From Niebla homalea (lineage: Eukaryota; Ascomycota; Lecanoromycetes; Lecanorales; Ramalinaceae), in contig JAHGAU010000030.1 in the NCBI GenBank assembly GCA_019925105.1, positions 496,001 to 560,000 on the forward strand: a stretch of 64,000 nucleotides of DNA. The letters are read 5' to 3'. Both the position numbers and the translations under genes were made by a program. This document shows, piece by piece, positions 11,401 through 22,099 of the stretch. Within the stretch, counting starts at the first letter, position 1, and each line of letters starts with the position of its first letter. Below the pieces are notes generated by a model. It was not told the DNA's origin. It saw only the letters and a program-made list of their open reading frames with translations, and ran no database searches.

Positions 11401-11939
11401 AACGTTATAACGGCGGAGGGTATATATATTATTAATAATTATATATATAATTAATACTATAGCTACTTAGCCCCTATATATTATCCTTCCGTAAGATTGC
11501 TGGAGTCTAAGTTTTAATTAATAACTTTGCTTATTACGGGTATTACGCGTATGAATAAGCCGGCATTATAAAGGTGATTATCTTTATTATAATATTATAA
11601 CTGATAAAAATGGCTTTAATAATAACCGCAATAATACCGAAGGCGAAAAAGCGTAAACGCTAAATTATAAGCGTTTAACGCGTTATTAAGTTAAGGATAT
11701 TAAGTAAATAAAGTTATTAAGGTAATAAAAGATCAATAAATATATTTATTAAGGTTACGTTAGTACTCCGATAACTTTTATAGTATTATCCGTTATATTA
11801 CTTTTAACAATATATAAATTATAAGCGTTTAACGTTTAACGTTATTAACTTTAAACGTTTAACGTTAAACTCCAGTAATATTAACGTATAAAAATAAAAG
11901 AATAATCTATAGCTCTGCGTTAACGTAAGCCTGCTCCCC
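11400..11939. other. Unassigned AT-rich stretch after Gypsy-3
   Basis: No gene or LTR pair is recognisable. It may be the 3' UTR and LTR remains of Gypsy-3. The notable feature is a cluster of TTTAACG words, direct and inverted, at about 11655-11685 and 11820-11870, including the palindrome GTTTAACGTTAAAC. A TATA-like word, CTTATAAATAGG, lies at 11939-11950 on the plus strand, but it overlaps the stop of the minus-strand ORF described next. Confidence 0.4.
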
Positions 11940-12820
11940 TTATAAATAGGTTAACAAGGTTAAGGATAAGTATAGGGGTATTATACCTTCTTTATTTTTT
12001 TCTTTTTTTTTTCTCCGCCTTTTTCTTTATTTTAATTAAAGGCCTTTCTTTAATATTATTCGCCGGAGGGGCTCCCTGGTTTAATTCCGGGGTATTACTT
12101 CTAAAAGTTAAGGCCGATTCCCCCGACGGCGTTATTAAGGAGGGTATAACCTTTTCTTCCTTTTCCTTAAACGGGTTAAAGCTTAAGTTACGTATATTTA
12201 AAAGCTCGGAATTAAACCCCCTTATTATTAATAAAGCGTTAAAACTTAAAAATAAATCCTCCGATAAATCGATTAATAATGGAAAGCCTAGACTTTTTAT
12301 AATAATTTAATTTAACTATTAAACGTTAACGTTATTACGCCGTAAGTAGATTAAATATACTTATTTACTCTTTAAGGAAGCGGACTTTTTTTTCCGTTAT
12401 TATTATATATGCAATAAACGTATTTTTCTCTATTTAAAGAACCGAAGTTTCCTTTTAACTTTTATAATAACCTGGCGGAGCGTATATTCCGTACGGCTGG
12501 CTGTTATTGGTATTTAACCAGTATTTAACTAAAAACCTTTAAATCCCGAAGGATCTTCTTACGCTTCCGTACGTATTAAGTAAGCGCCCTAATAAATAAT
12601 AAACCGGCATAACGTTACTTATATAATTACTAAGTTACCCGGGGTTAAAGTTAATCCGGGAACTATATATATATTAGGATAATAACGTTATAACGGTATT
12701 CAGGATATTTATAAGGATATAACGGCTTAAGTATCGTTTATTATGATATTTACGGCAGGGTATAGGGCCCCGTTAATATAAAAACTTATCCTATAAGAAA
12801 TAAGTTAAATAAAATATTAT
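11940..12820 (-). pseudogene. Decayed ORF of unknown identity
   Basis: A single minus-strand frame can be followed from about 12820 to a stop at 11940-11942. The last 122 codons (12306 to 11943) are completely open. The upstream part is interrupted almost only by TAA and TAG, plus one TGA, as expected for RIP of a once-open gene. Residues read include YPNIYIVPGLTLTPGNLVII, then TASRTEYTLRQVIIKVKRKL, then LGFPLLIDLSEDLFLSFNAL. A lysine/glutamate-rich tail follows (PLIKIKKKAEKKKEKNKE) before a short hydrophobic end. I do not recognise the family. It could be a gag-like or accessory ORF of a retroelement, or a gene carried by a transposon. It lies opposite to Gypsy-3 and on the same strand as Copia G. 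No methionine start can be defended. Confidence 0.45.
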
Positions 12821-13067
12821 TATATATATTATTAATATTATATTTACGCTTACGTTAGCGATACGTTATTATATATACGTTATATTATTTAAAGATTAAG
12901 GTAAATTTATATATTTTATTAATAAATAAAAATAAACGGACTATTAACGTAAATAAAATATTTATAAAGTATTAATATTATTTACTATAATAATAATATA
13001 GATAATAAAGGTATATAATTATACGCGTATTAACTTATAAATACTTATATAAACCCTTAATATATTA
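12821..13067. other. AT-rich junction before Copia G
   Basis: Very AT-rich sequence with no gene seen. Homology between Copia G and its sister copy H stops at about 13068 (H position 42545), inside the RNase H domain. G has therefore lost its RNase H C-terminus and 3' LTR here, by deletion or by insertion of the unknown sequence to the left. Confidence 0.5.
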
Positions 13068-15877
13068 TATTTATAAATAAAAAAAGCAATTATAATTTAA
13101 TACTTAAATTATTAATTAATCGCGGTATTTCCGATATTAAATATATAGCCCGTAATAAACCTCCGGGTTAAATCTACGGTAAAGTTAGAGTTAATATAGT
13201 TATTAAGAGCTTTTAATTTATTCCGGTATATTAATTAAAAAATAACAATAATACGGAAATAACGTAAAATTCTTTTTATTAACTTTTAATAATATTTAAT
13301 AAAATTTAAAGTATATCGGTTAATTATTAAGATAAAGTAAACGATATTTAAGTAAGATTTAAGCATAATATATATTAAAAAACTTATAATTAATTAATAT
13401 TTCTTCCGGAAAATTAAATTGATTTTATAATTTTTAAATATAAACTCCGGGTTATACTTTAACTCTATAAAGATATATATAAAAATAATATCTTTTTATT
13501 TATATTCTTTAATAACCTTTTTTATATAGGCTTTTTAATTAAATCGGAGTATTTTATTTTAATGGTTTTTTATAATAATTATATTTAAGTAATAATAAAT
13601 TAACCTTAAATTAAATATATAGAATTAATTATTAAGTGCCTTCTTTAAGTTTATAATATTTTCTTTGGATAAGTTAATAATTAAAATATTATTTACGTAA
13701 ACAGCTATAATTGTTTTATCTTTAAGGTATATAAATATATAATAATCCGTAAGTATTAGCTTAAACCTTTATTTCTTTATAAAGGTAAAGAAGTAATAAT
13801 ATTATAATTAAAAGGATTACTTTAATCCATAAAAGGCCTTATTAAGTTTATAATATATATCGGTACCTTTCTTTTAATTATAAAGTTACTTTATATAGAC
13901 TTCTTCCTTAATTAAGTTATAAAGAAAGGCTGTTTTTACATTTATTTATTTTAAGTTTTAATCGTTAACCGTTATTAATATAAAAAATATTTTATAATTT
14001 ATAGGCTTAATTATAGAAATAAAAGTTTTATTATAATTAATACCTTCTTATTATTTATAACCGCGGATTACTTAACGGGCCTTATACCGAATAATTAAAC
14101 CGTTAACGCTTTTCTTAAGAATATAGATTTATTATTTCTTTAAAATAATTATATTTAAAGGTATTATATACTTAAGTATGAATATTTAAGTGCCATTTTT
14201 AATATAAGAATTATATTTATCCTTTTCCGTTAATTATTAATTTATTTTATAATAAATATTTTTTATAATTTCTTAATAAGTTTTTAATTTAAATAATTCC
14301 GGCTTATTCTTAAATAATATTAACGTTAAATAATAAATATCCTTTTCTTTATTTAAGATAATTATATTAATAAAGATAGATAATAAGTTTAGGAATATAT
14401 CCTGGAGTTTTAAGTATTTAAGGATTTTAAGCTTAGAATTACCTTAAAAGATAATTTCAATTTCTTTTTATAATTTATTAAATTACTATTTATTTTAATT
14501 ATATTAAGTTTAGGGGTAATTTCCTTATTCCTTAATTAAAGGTACCTTATTTATAAGTATATCGTTTAAAATATTATTAATAAAGGTATTATTATAGATT
14601 TAATTTTCATAATTCTCCTTTAAAGTAAAGATTTATTAAGGCTATATATCCCTTTTTAAACGTTAAATCTTTTCCGTTAAAGTATTTTTATCGGAGTTAT
14701 TTAACGGAGTAATCTTGCGTTCCTTAATATAAATATTATAAAATTATTTTATTTTCTTATTAAAGGTCCGTACTTAAGGGTTAAAGACCCAGTATATCTT
14801 AATAATCTTATTATTATAATTTAATAAAATAAATAAATCGGCTTTTTTATTTAAAGAAATCCGGTACTTTATAATTTTAATTTATATTAATAACTTAATT
14901 ACTTATAAGTATAATAAGTCTAATACTTAATTATTTTACGTTTAATATAAGGTAATCTTCCCTTTTAAATTAAATATAAGTTCCTTTATAATAAGGTAAT
15001 TAATAATTATAATGATTTCTGGTTATAAATTCTTAAGTAAACTTATACTATAGATTATTATACGGGTCCGTTCTTTAATTTCCCGGTTAAGTCTTTTATT
15101 TACGGGGTTTTATTCGGGGTTACTTTATACCGTTAATTTATAGATAATACTATAGTCTTTAAGGTAATCTTAAAATTCCTTTAATATATATTTACCCCCG
15201 TTATTTATTTATAAATGCCTGATTTTCCGGTTAATAATTTTATATTTAACCTGAAACTACTTAAATTTACGGGCTACGTCCAACTTATAGATTACCGGGT
15301 AAACTTTTAATATCTAAATAAAATTATCCCGGAAAGTAATAAAACATTTAATTATATTAAAGCTTACCGGCTTAATAAGCCTTATAACGTCCAAATAAAT
15401 AAACTTTAACGGAGTAATCCTTAGCTTAAAATATCCCTTATAAAACTAAAAGGATATGTTATTAAAAACGTAATATATATATATTACCTCCTTTAAGGGC
15501 TTTTCTTACTCCTTTTATTTACGTTTAAGGGACATTTTTATTAATACCTTAATTAACTTAATAATAAACTGGGGGCCGAGATACTTTATTGTTATATATT
15601 AAGTTAATATATCGTTTAATATATTAAATACCGCCATTATTAACTAGGGTAATACCTAGAGATTTAGCATAAAAAGCTATCCCCACCGGGAGCATATGAA
15701 TTTACCGGGTCCTTTAATTATTATCCGTTTAACCCGGGAAGTCACTATTTTAACTTTATTATCTAGGAGCTAAGTCTTTAAAAGGAGGTTTACTTTATTA
15801 TCGGGGGAGTAAATAAAGTTTAAAAACTTAATTATTACCTTTTTCCCGTCGACATTATAAATTATCCGGGCAGTATT
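13068..15877 (-). pseudogene. Copia G pol: RNase H, RT and integrase (broken)
   Basis: Reading the minus strand, RNase H is seen at 13111-13196 as NFTVDLTRRFITGYIFNIGN, the Copia pattern DADxAGDxxTRRSTSGYxFxLGG. The RT catalytic box is at 13688-13699, read YVNN in the context IAVYVNNILI (family: LxVYVDDILI), with both aspartates changed to Asn. Upstream pieces to 15877 align with H (to about 57020) and by order should carry RT fingers and integrase. Individual integrase residues were not resolved. Stops are TAA/TAG throughout. RNase H is cut at its C-terminal side near 13068, before the STEAEY block can be read cleanly. Confidence 0.87.
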
Positions 15878-16055
15878 TGTTATGGCAGTACCTACCCTGG
15901 AGCAAGGGCTCCGGGGTAGGGCCTACCCCTGGGGGTGATCCCCCGGGTAGACTACCTTCTTATATATGGTAATAGCGGCTTACCCCTAAGCGTTATTACC
16001 TACTTTGGATAGCTACTTTTATCCATAAGATGGCCGAGTAATTATTACCCTAACA
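15878..16055 (+). repeat. TRIM-like element, 5' LTR
   Basis: 178-bp long terminal repeat. Against the 3' LTR it carries a run of extra C-to-T and G-to-A changes, for example GAGTAATTATTACCCTAACA where the 3' copy has GAGTGGTTATCACCCTGACA. At most of the visible differences the T or A is in this 5' copy (one exception: GGCCTACC here, GGCTTACC in the 3' copy). The two LTRs must have been identical at insertion. Confidence 0.92.
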
Positions 16056-16256
16056 GAGTAATAGCGCAACTTCAGGGTAGTACACCCCCGGAGTTAACCC
16101 TAAGGGTTTAAAGGGGTAGGTCTATAGTTTAAATCCGAGGACGCCCATTTTAAGTAACTTAGGAGGTAAAACTGAGCGTGAGTACGGGGGCGGGTAGGAC
16201 CCGCTACCTTATAGTACCGGGGGCCGAGGTCCGAGGTACAGAAACTACCGAGGGGG

Positions 16257-16365
16257 GGCCGGAATGCCCGAAAACTACGGGCCGGAATGCCCGAAAACTA
16301 CCGAGGGGGGCCGGAATACCCGAAAACTACCAATGCGGGGGGCTGAAACGCCCTAAAACTACGCG
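16257..16365 (+). repeat. Tandem repeat inside the TRIM-like element
   Basis: Four imperfect copies of a unit containing GGCCGGAATGCCCGAAAACT begin near 16257, 16279, 16308 and 16339, with variable spacers such as ACCGAGGGGG. A second short array of GGTACG units lies at 16431-16454. The repeats generate the chance open frame in this region. Confidence 0.8.
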
Positions 16366-16765
16366 GGCCAATCGTGGGACCGTAAATAAGGCACCTTAAG
16401 ACGTGGCCTTTACCTGCCCAATAAGGAACGGTACGGGTACGGGTACGGGTACCTACTAAAGGTTACCCGGGCCTGCCCAATGAAAAATGCGGGTTATTCC
16501 TGACGAGGATACTGAACCCCGGGTTATACCCTTATAAAGTCACTAAGCCCCTGGATTATGCCTACGGGCCACGGAATCCGGGTCCGGCCTAGGAGGTTCG
16601 GACCCATACCGGAGGTAATCTCCCTTAAGTAAGGAGCTCTTAACCCCCATTTACCTACTTTAATCAGGTTCTGAGAGGACCTCCAGCCCGGGGGGGTAAC
16701 TCCCCCCCCGGAGGCGTGGTTTATAGTCTATGGGCTCGGGGACGAGCTTATAGGAGAGGGGATAC

Positions 16766-16943
16766 TGTTATGGCAGTACCTACCCTGGAGCAAGGGCTCC
16801 GGGGTAGGGCTTACCCCTGGGGGTGATCCCCCGGGTAGACTACCTTCTCATATATAGTAATAGCGGCTTACCCCTAAGCGCTATTACCTACCCCGGATAG
16901 CTACTTTTGTCCATGAGATGGCCGAGTGGTTATCACCCTGACA
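16766..16943 (+). repeat. TRIM-like element, 3' LTR
   Basis: 178-bp repeat, the better preserved of the pair. It keeps CA and TG words throughout and ends CCCTGACA directly before the TSD GTATT. It contains palindromic GC-rich runs such as CTACCCTGGAGCAAGGGCTC and CCCCTGGGGGTGATCCCCC, able to form hairpins in RNA. Confidence 0.92.
16919..16929 (+). promoter_or_regulatory. Pol III A-box-like motif in the TRIM LTR
   Basis: TGGCCGAGTGG fits the tRNA A-box consensus TRGYNNARNGG exactly and resembles the D-arm of tRNA-Ser or tRNA-Leu. The 5' LTR has the mutated form TGGCCGAGTAA at 16031-16041. A weak B-box-like word, AGTTTAAATCC, lies about 90 bases downstream of the 5' LTR copy, near 16123-16135. 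A cloverleaf cannot be folded from this: the acceptor arms do not pair. Function is unproven. Confidence 0.35.
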
Positions 16944-16991
16944 GTATTAATACCGCCCGTATAGTTAATTCATATTAAACCTGGCCTTAAG

Positions 16992-17129
16992 TGTTAAAAT
17001 GGTAGGGTGTAACTTGCTTAGTTAAGTATTATGTAAGGTGCTAAGCGATATCTATTTATGAGAAGTCCAGGAAGTAGGTTAGCCCCCTTTTAATAATAAC
17101 CGAGGTCTTTACCTTTTATACTTTGAACA
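16992..17129 (-). repeat. Copia F 3' LTR
   Basis: 138 bp, starting TGTTAAAATGG and ending TTTGAACA as printed. It matches 32874-33011 along its length with scattered C/T and G/A differences. The purine-rich GAATAAGAG (minus strand) abuts it as polypurine tract. Confidence 0.9.
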
Positions 17130-19854
17130 CTCTTATTCGATTAATAGCTTTATAATATTATAATACCGTAATATTTATTAAGTAAGGAGTAAAAGCTCTT
17201 ATTGGAACTATATTACCGTAATAAAAGGTATATTTACCCCGACTTTAATAATAAGGGGTATATTTATTCATCTTAAAACGTTAATAAAAATATAGTACCG
17301 ATTACTTTAATCTTAAATAATTTCTGAATTTAAGAAAGCCGTCTTTTAATAACGGCTTTATAAAACCATTAATTATTATATCCTTAATAAAATAATATAT
17401 AAACTTTATTTATTTATTAATTATATATTCTTAAAGAAAGTAATACTTAATATATATATACTTTATCTTTAATTAATTTATAAAATCCTTTATTAATATA
17501 ATCGCTCCTTAATTATTATAAATGATTACTATAATAAAGGTAAAAACCTTAATATTAAGTTTAAGTTAAATAAAAAAAGCATAATTCTATATAATATCTT
17601 TATTCTTAAGGGTTAATAATATTATTAAATTTAAGGTAATTTTAATAAGTTAAATTAATAACCGTTTAAGCCAGATTACTTCTTTAATAATATTATATTA
17701 TTTTACGTACTTAACCTTATAAATAAATAGGGCTATAATCGGTTAATATTTTAAGGATTAATTAATAATTATACTTCTTAAGTTAAAAATATACCCGGAA
17801 ATAAACCGGTATATTTATAAGTCGCCAATATAATCTAAGTCCGTATAATTATTAAGGGGCTTTAAAGGGTTTTAAAAGACGAGTTTTAAGGAAATTATAC
17901 CGTAAAAATAACGGAAGATTTTCTTAACGGCTATTTAATGCCCTTCGTTAAGGTTAAATATATAACGTAATATTACCGATATTATATAAGTTATATTAAG
18001 CTTAATACTTATTATAATATATATAAATAAACCGATAACGGATTAATATTTAAGCTGAAATTACTTTAAAACGGTATATTCCTTATTAACCGGCTTAAAA
18101 CGGGCATTTATATTTATAAAAGTAATTATATTATTACCCTTAAAAAAAGGATCGTTATATATATTAAATTAAGTAAGGACTTATTTAACGTAACTCTCTT
18201 AATTAAGAATTAAGGTTCGATTTTATCGATTACGGGTAATACTTATATTTAAGTATTAATTATATAGGCTTAAATTGGATATTTTAAACTTTTTATTTAA
18301 ATAAACTTTTAAGTTAATAATAACCCGTTTATTAACTTTTATTATTAAGATATTATCGATATATATAATAACGATAATATTAATATCCGGGTTTAAAATA
18401 TACTATAATCTTTATTAATATAACGGTAATTAAATTTCTTAAAGAATATAGAAAAATATTAATATTAAATTTAAAGTAATTATTTAAGCTTATAAAAAGC
18501 TTTATTTGATAGGTAAATATATTTTAAATTATTATTAAAGCCCGTTAATTAATAAATATAAATCTTTTTAAGGATATTTTTATAAAAAAAATACTATTTT
18601 AACGTTTATTTATTTAATCTTTAGGTTATATATAGTTATTATAGTAACGAAGGCCTTATAGCTTATAAACTTAATAACCGTTATAAAAGTATTAAAGAAG
18701 TTTAAGTTTTTTTTTTATTAAAAGTTATAAATTATTTATTTAATTTTATATTTAATAATATTACCGTTTAATTTATATTTATACTTATAGATTTATTTAT
18801 TATTTAATACGTTAATACCGGGAGGTAAATCTATTAAAATTTAAATTTTATTCTTTTTTAAAGATTTAATTTTATTTTCTATAATAAGCTTTTACTTTAT
18901 TTTACGATATATATCCTTTATAGCTTATATATAAATTATAAGCTCCGTATAATCCGTAAGAATTGCGGCTATAAGATATATAAATATTAATTAAGAACCG
19001 GCGGCTTAATAATTAAAATCCCGGTAACGCCGGTAATTTAAACGTTATATTTTAATTATATAAGTTTAAATAAATAAATTTAAAGATTTAATAAATTCTC
19101 TTAAAAACGGGTAATAATATAAAATAAAATTATAATGATTAAATAAGCTTAAGTTTAAGTTTATAAAGGTATATATACCCGGAGATTCCTTTATAATATT
19201 ATTATTAAGGGTAAATAAGGGTAAAATAAATAAATTATCCTTATCAATATTTTCTTTAACGATTATAAGTTTTAAGGTTATATAAAGTTTAAGTTATTTA
19301 TTGGACATAAATTTAGCTATATCCTTAATAATAATATTATTAATTTTATCCGTAATATTTATAAATTAAACGCTTTCAATAATAGTAATAATTAGTTTAT
19401 TATTTATATTTTCGTTATTATTGAAACTTATCCGTTTTAATAATAACTGGAAATTTATAGTAACTATTTCCCTTTATTTCGGTATTAAATAATGAACCGG
19501 TAAGGGGTTATCGGCCTTACGTTTAGGCTAAACGGCCTTATCCTTTAATTATTTAACGTAATTATAAAGTTAAACCTGGTTATTCGGTATAAATATTTTA
19601 TAGACGTAATAATCCTTAAAGCCAATAAAGTATCCTTTAACGGCTTTAATTTAAAATTTTATTTAATTTATACCGGGAAGTTTACGTTCTTAATATATAT
19701 TACGTTATTTAACCCTCTTAATAAAAGATTAATTAGGTTTTCTAAGATTTATAGTTTAATTTAATATATCGTAAGTATTTATAAGTATTATATTATATAT
19801 AAAGGCCGCTATAATAATAAGTTTAATAATAAAAATACGCAATAAATTACTATT
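17130..19854 (-). pseudogene. Copia F pol: integrase end, RT and RNase H (broken)
   Basis: Near 19585-19650 the minus strand reads IKAVKGYFIGFKDYYVYKIF, the conserved integrase C-terminal block KxxxGYFVGYxxxxxYRxW. RT follows towards lower coordinates, with the catalytic box at 18352-18363 in the context VIIYIDNILI (family: VLVYVDDILI). It keeps one of the two aspartates, unlike the other elements here. RNase H should lie between about 17150 and 17700 but is too eroded to cite residues. The plus strand has long-looking stretches near 17870-18250, but these are antisense. Confidence 0.85.
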
Positions 19855-20239
19855 TAATAGTATTATTGATTGATTGATTGATTTATACTACGGGTTTAGC
19901 TAAGTTAATTCCGGCGTTCCTTAATACGCGGCCTTTTAATTTTATTAATAACCGAAAAAACCTGATACTTATAACGTTAAGGCAAAAACCGGCATTTACT
20001 AAACCTTTACCCTCTATCCCTTAAAGTAAAAAATATTAATAACCGTTTAAAAAGTAATAATTTATTTATATATTTCTTATATTTTAACTCCCTTAAGAAA
20101 ATTTATAATATTATAATTATATCCTTATAAAGGCTAGTTTTAAGCTTATTATTTTTCTATATTTTTATATATTTATATTATTTTAATGAATTCTTTAATA
20201 ATATATTAATAAATGAATATTAATAGATAAAACTTGAGG

Positions 20240-21990
20240 ATGGCGACGAACAAAGGGACCCCAGAGGTCCAAAACGATACGTATATATATGGCTTTAACG
20301 ACAGTAAGGGGAGTATATTAAGTGCGATAAGTGGAAGTAACGTAATGGTTAAGAATAAGGTAGTAAATAGGTAAATAACCTATATTAATAAAAACGGTAA
20401 CAATATATACGGGCAATATAATAATAATAAGCTAAATAATACTTAAAATAAATAAGAAAATTAAGGTTAATAAAATATGCGTATTAAAGCGCATAAAATA
20501 CGTAATAATAATACGGAGGTAATAAGTAAATAAGGGGGTAAGAAAACCGGTATAATATTAATAACGAAGGGTATAAGCGGGAAGAAAAAATAAAAAGATT
20601 ACGGTAAAAGTATTATTAAGGATATATAAAAGGGAAATAAAATTAATAAAGAAAACGGAACCTTAAAAGATTAAAAATAAAAAGTAAAGATAATACGTCG
20701 CTTAGTAAAGGAAGGTAAAAGGGCGGTAAAGGAAGCAATAAAAACCCTAAAAAAACTCCTTACGGTAGAATAAAAGGATATTACGTTAAAAACCTGGCCG
20801 ATATTATAGATTAAATTAAAAACGTAAAGGACTTTTATATAAAAATAGGGGTAAAATTAGGGGAGGCGGAGCGCTTATAGGGCTTTTAAGGGGCGGGAGC
20901 GAGGATATTAATAAAGGGTAAAAATAATAACTTAAGGTTAAATATATAAGGCGAGGATATAAAGGCGGCGGCCCCTTAAATAAAAGAAAACTAGGTAACG
21001 AAAATAATAAAAAAGGTATCCGTAATAAAAAATAAAAGGATAACGGAGGAGAAAGTAACCGTATTAAAAAGGTAAAAATAATAACGGTCTATTTATTTAA
21101 TAACGAAAAAAAGAATATAACGGTAAAAGTAAATTTATTATAATTAATAAAAACTTTTAAAATAACGATAAAACTATTAATAGAATAAATTATTATAATA
21201 CGTAAATTATAAAGTAAAAATATCCTCCTTAATATAATATTTTTAAAAACGAAAAAAAACTTAAAAAGGTTTAAAACTTAAATTAATAAAAGAAAATATA
21301 AGTTAATTAAGGTTTTAAGGTAATTGTTTATTATTATAGTAAATAAGATATATTTATTACGTTTTAAGGAAACCAAAAGAAAAATTATATTAAAGAATAT
21401 AGAAAAAAAGAATACGGTTTTTTATTTAAGGCTTAAGATTATTAATTATAAGTTTTTGCCAATAATAAGGAAATTTAATTTCTTAAGACGTATAAAAAGG
21501 TACTTTATTATTATATTAAACGTAACGTTAATAAAAATATATAATAACGTTTTAAATAAAAGAATTATTAAAAAGGGATTTCTTAAGATAACTTAATTAT
21601 AAGATAAGGCGGTTAATATTTATTAATATTTTAAGTATTAAGGCTATAAATATATTATTATAAAATACTTTAATATTATAAAATATATAATTTACGTTAA
21701 AAGTTATAATACTTATAAGTATATAAAGTTAATAATTAAAAAGCTTATAAAAAGTATATTTAAATACGTTATATATAATAAAAAGGGATACTTAATATAG
21801 GATTTTAAATATATAATAAAAGTTAAAAAGATTAAATATAAAAAGACCCGGATAACCGCGAAAATCCAATAATATAATACGTATAAAATTAATTTAATAA
21901 ATTAATTAAAGGTAGCCTTAAAACGTAAGCTTAATTAATTAAATAATAAAAAGTAAATAACGGTAAAAAGGAAAAAATTCTTTATAATCC
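20240..21990 (+). pseudogene. LINE D ORF1, gag-like (broken)
   Basis: ORF1 begins ATGGCGACGAAC. A stretch open at 21324-21596 carries IILKNIEKKNTVFYLRLKII, then NYKFLPIIRKFN, and ends LIKIYNNVLNKRIIKKGFL. The same pattern recurs in LINE I at 59693-59899 (LKLKIINYNLPFIIKRLN..., LIKIYNNILNKKVIKS), so it is a conserved ORF1 segment and not a chance frame. Tad1-type ORF1 proteins bind element RNA and usually end in CCHC zinc knuckles, which I cannot read here. The limit with ORF2 is approximate. Confidence 0.75.
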
Positions 21991-22099
21991 CGATTTTAAA
22001 AGCCGGTTATTTTATATTTTTAATAATAACCGGGAAAATATTAAATTAAAAAACGCTTAACTTTAATAAAAAGTTTATAATTTAAATAAGTATAAAAGA

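Larger units (their letters stand above)
15878..16943 (+). mobile_element. GC-rich non-autonomous LTR element (TRIM-like), 1066 bp
   Basis: Two 178-bp direct repeats (15878-16055 and 16766-16943) flank a 710-bp internal region. Both LTRs start TGTTATGG and end CCCTAACA or CCCTGACA, giving the TG..CA ends and TGTTA/TAACA terminal inverted repeat of LTR elements. A perfect 5-bp target duplication GTATT lies at 15873-15877 and 16944-16948. The empty site is seen in Copia H near 57030. A purine tract AGGAGAGGGGATA abuts the 3' LTR, which supports the plus orientation. No gag or pol is present. The 73-codon frame at 16178-16399 is made by tandem repeats. No standard TGG-type primer site follows the 5' LTR. 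Base composition is far richer in G+C and CA/TG than anything around it, so the element is young, or too short or too rare to be mutated by RIP. Confidence 0.9.

Noticed and set aside
16031..16135. A true tRNA-Ser or tRNA-Leu gene
   Set aside because: Only the A-box fits; acceptor and T arms do not pair and the spacing to the B-box-like word is too long.
16178..16399. 73-codon ORF in the TRIM-like element
   Set aside because: Built from tandem repeats, no domain, starts and stops inside a non-autonomous element; there is no sign of coding.
17870..18250. Fairly open plus-strand frame in Copia F
   Set aside because: Copia F is minus-strand by PBS position, integrase GYFIGF block and RT YIDN box; the plus frame is antisense.
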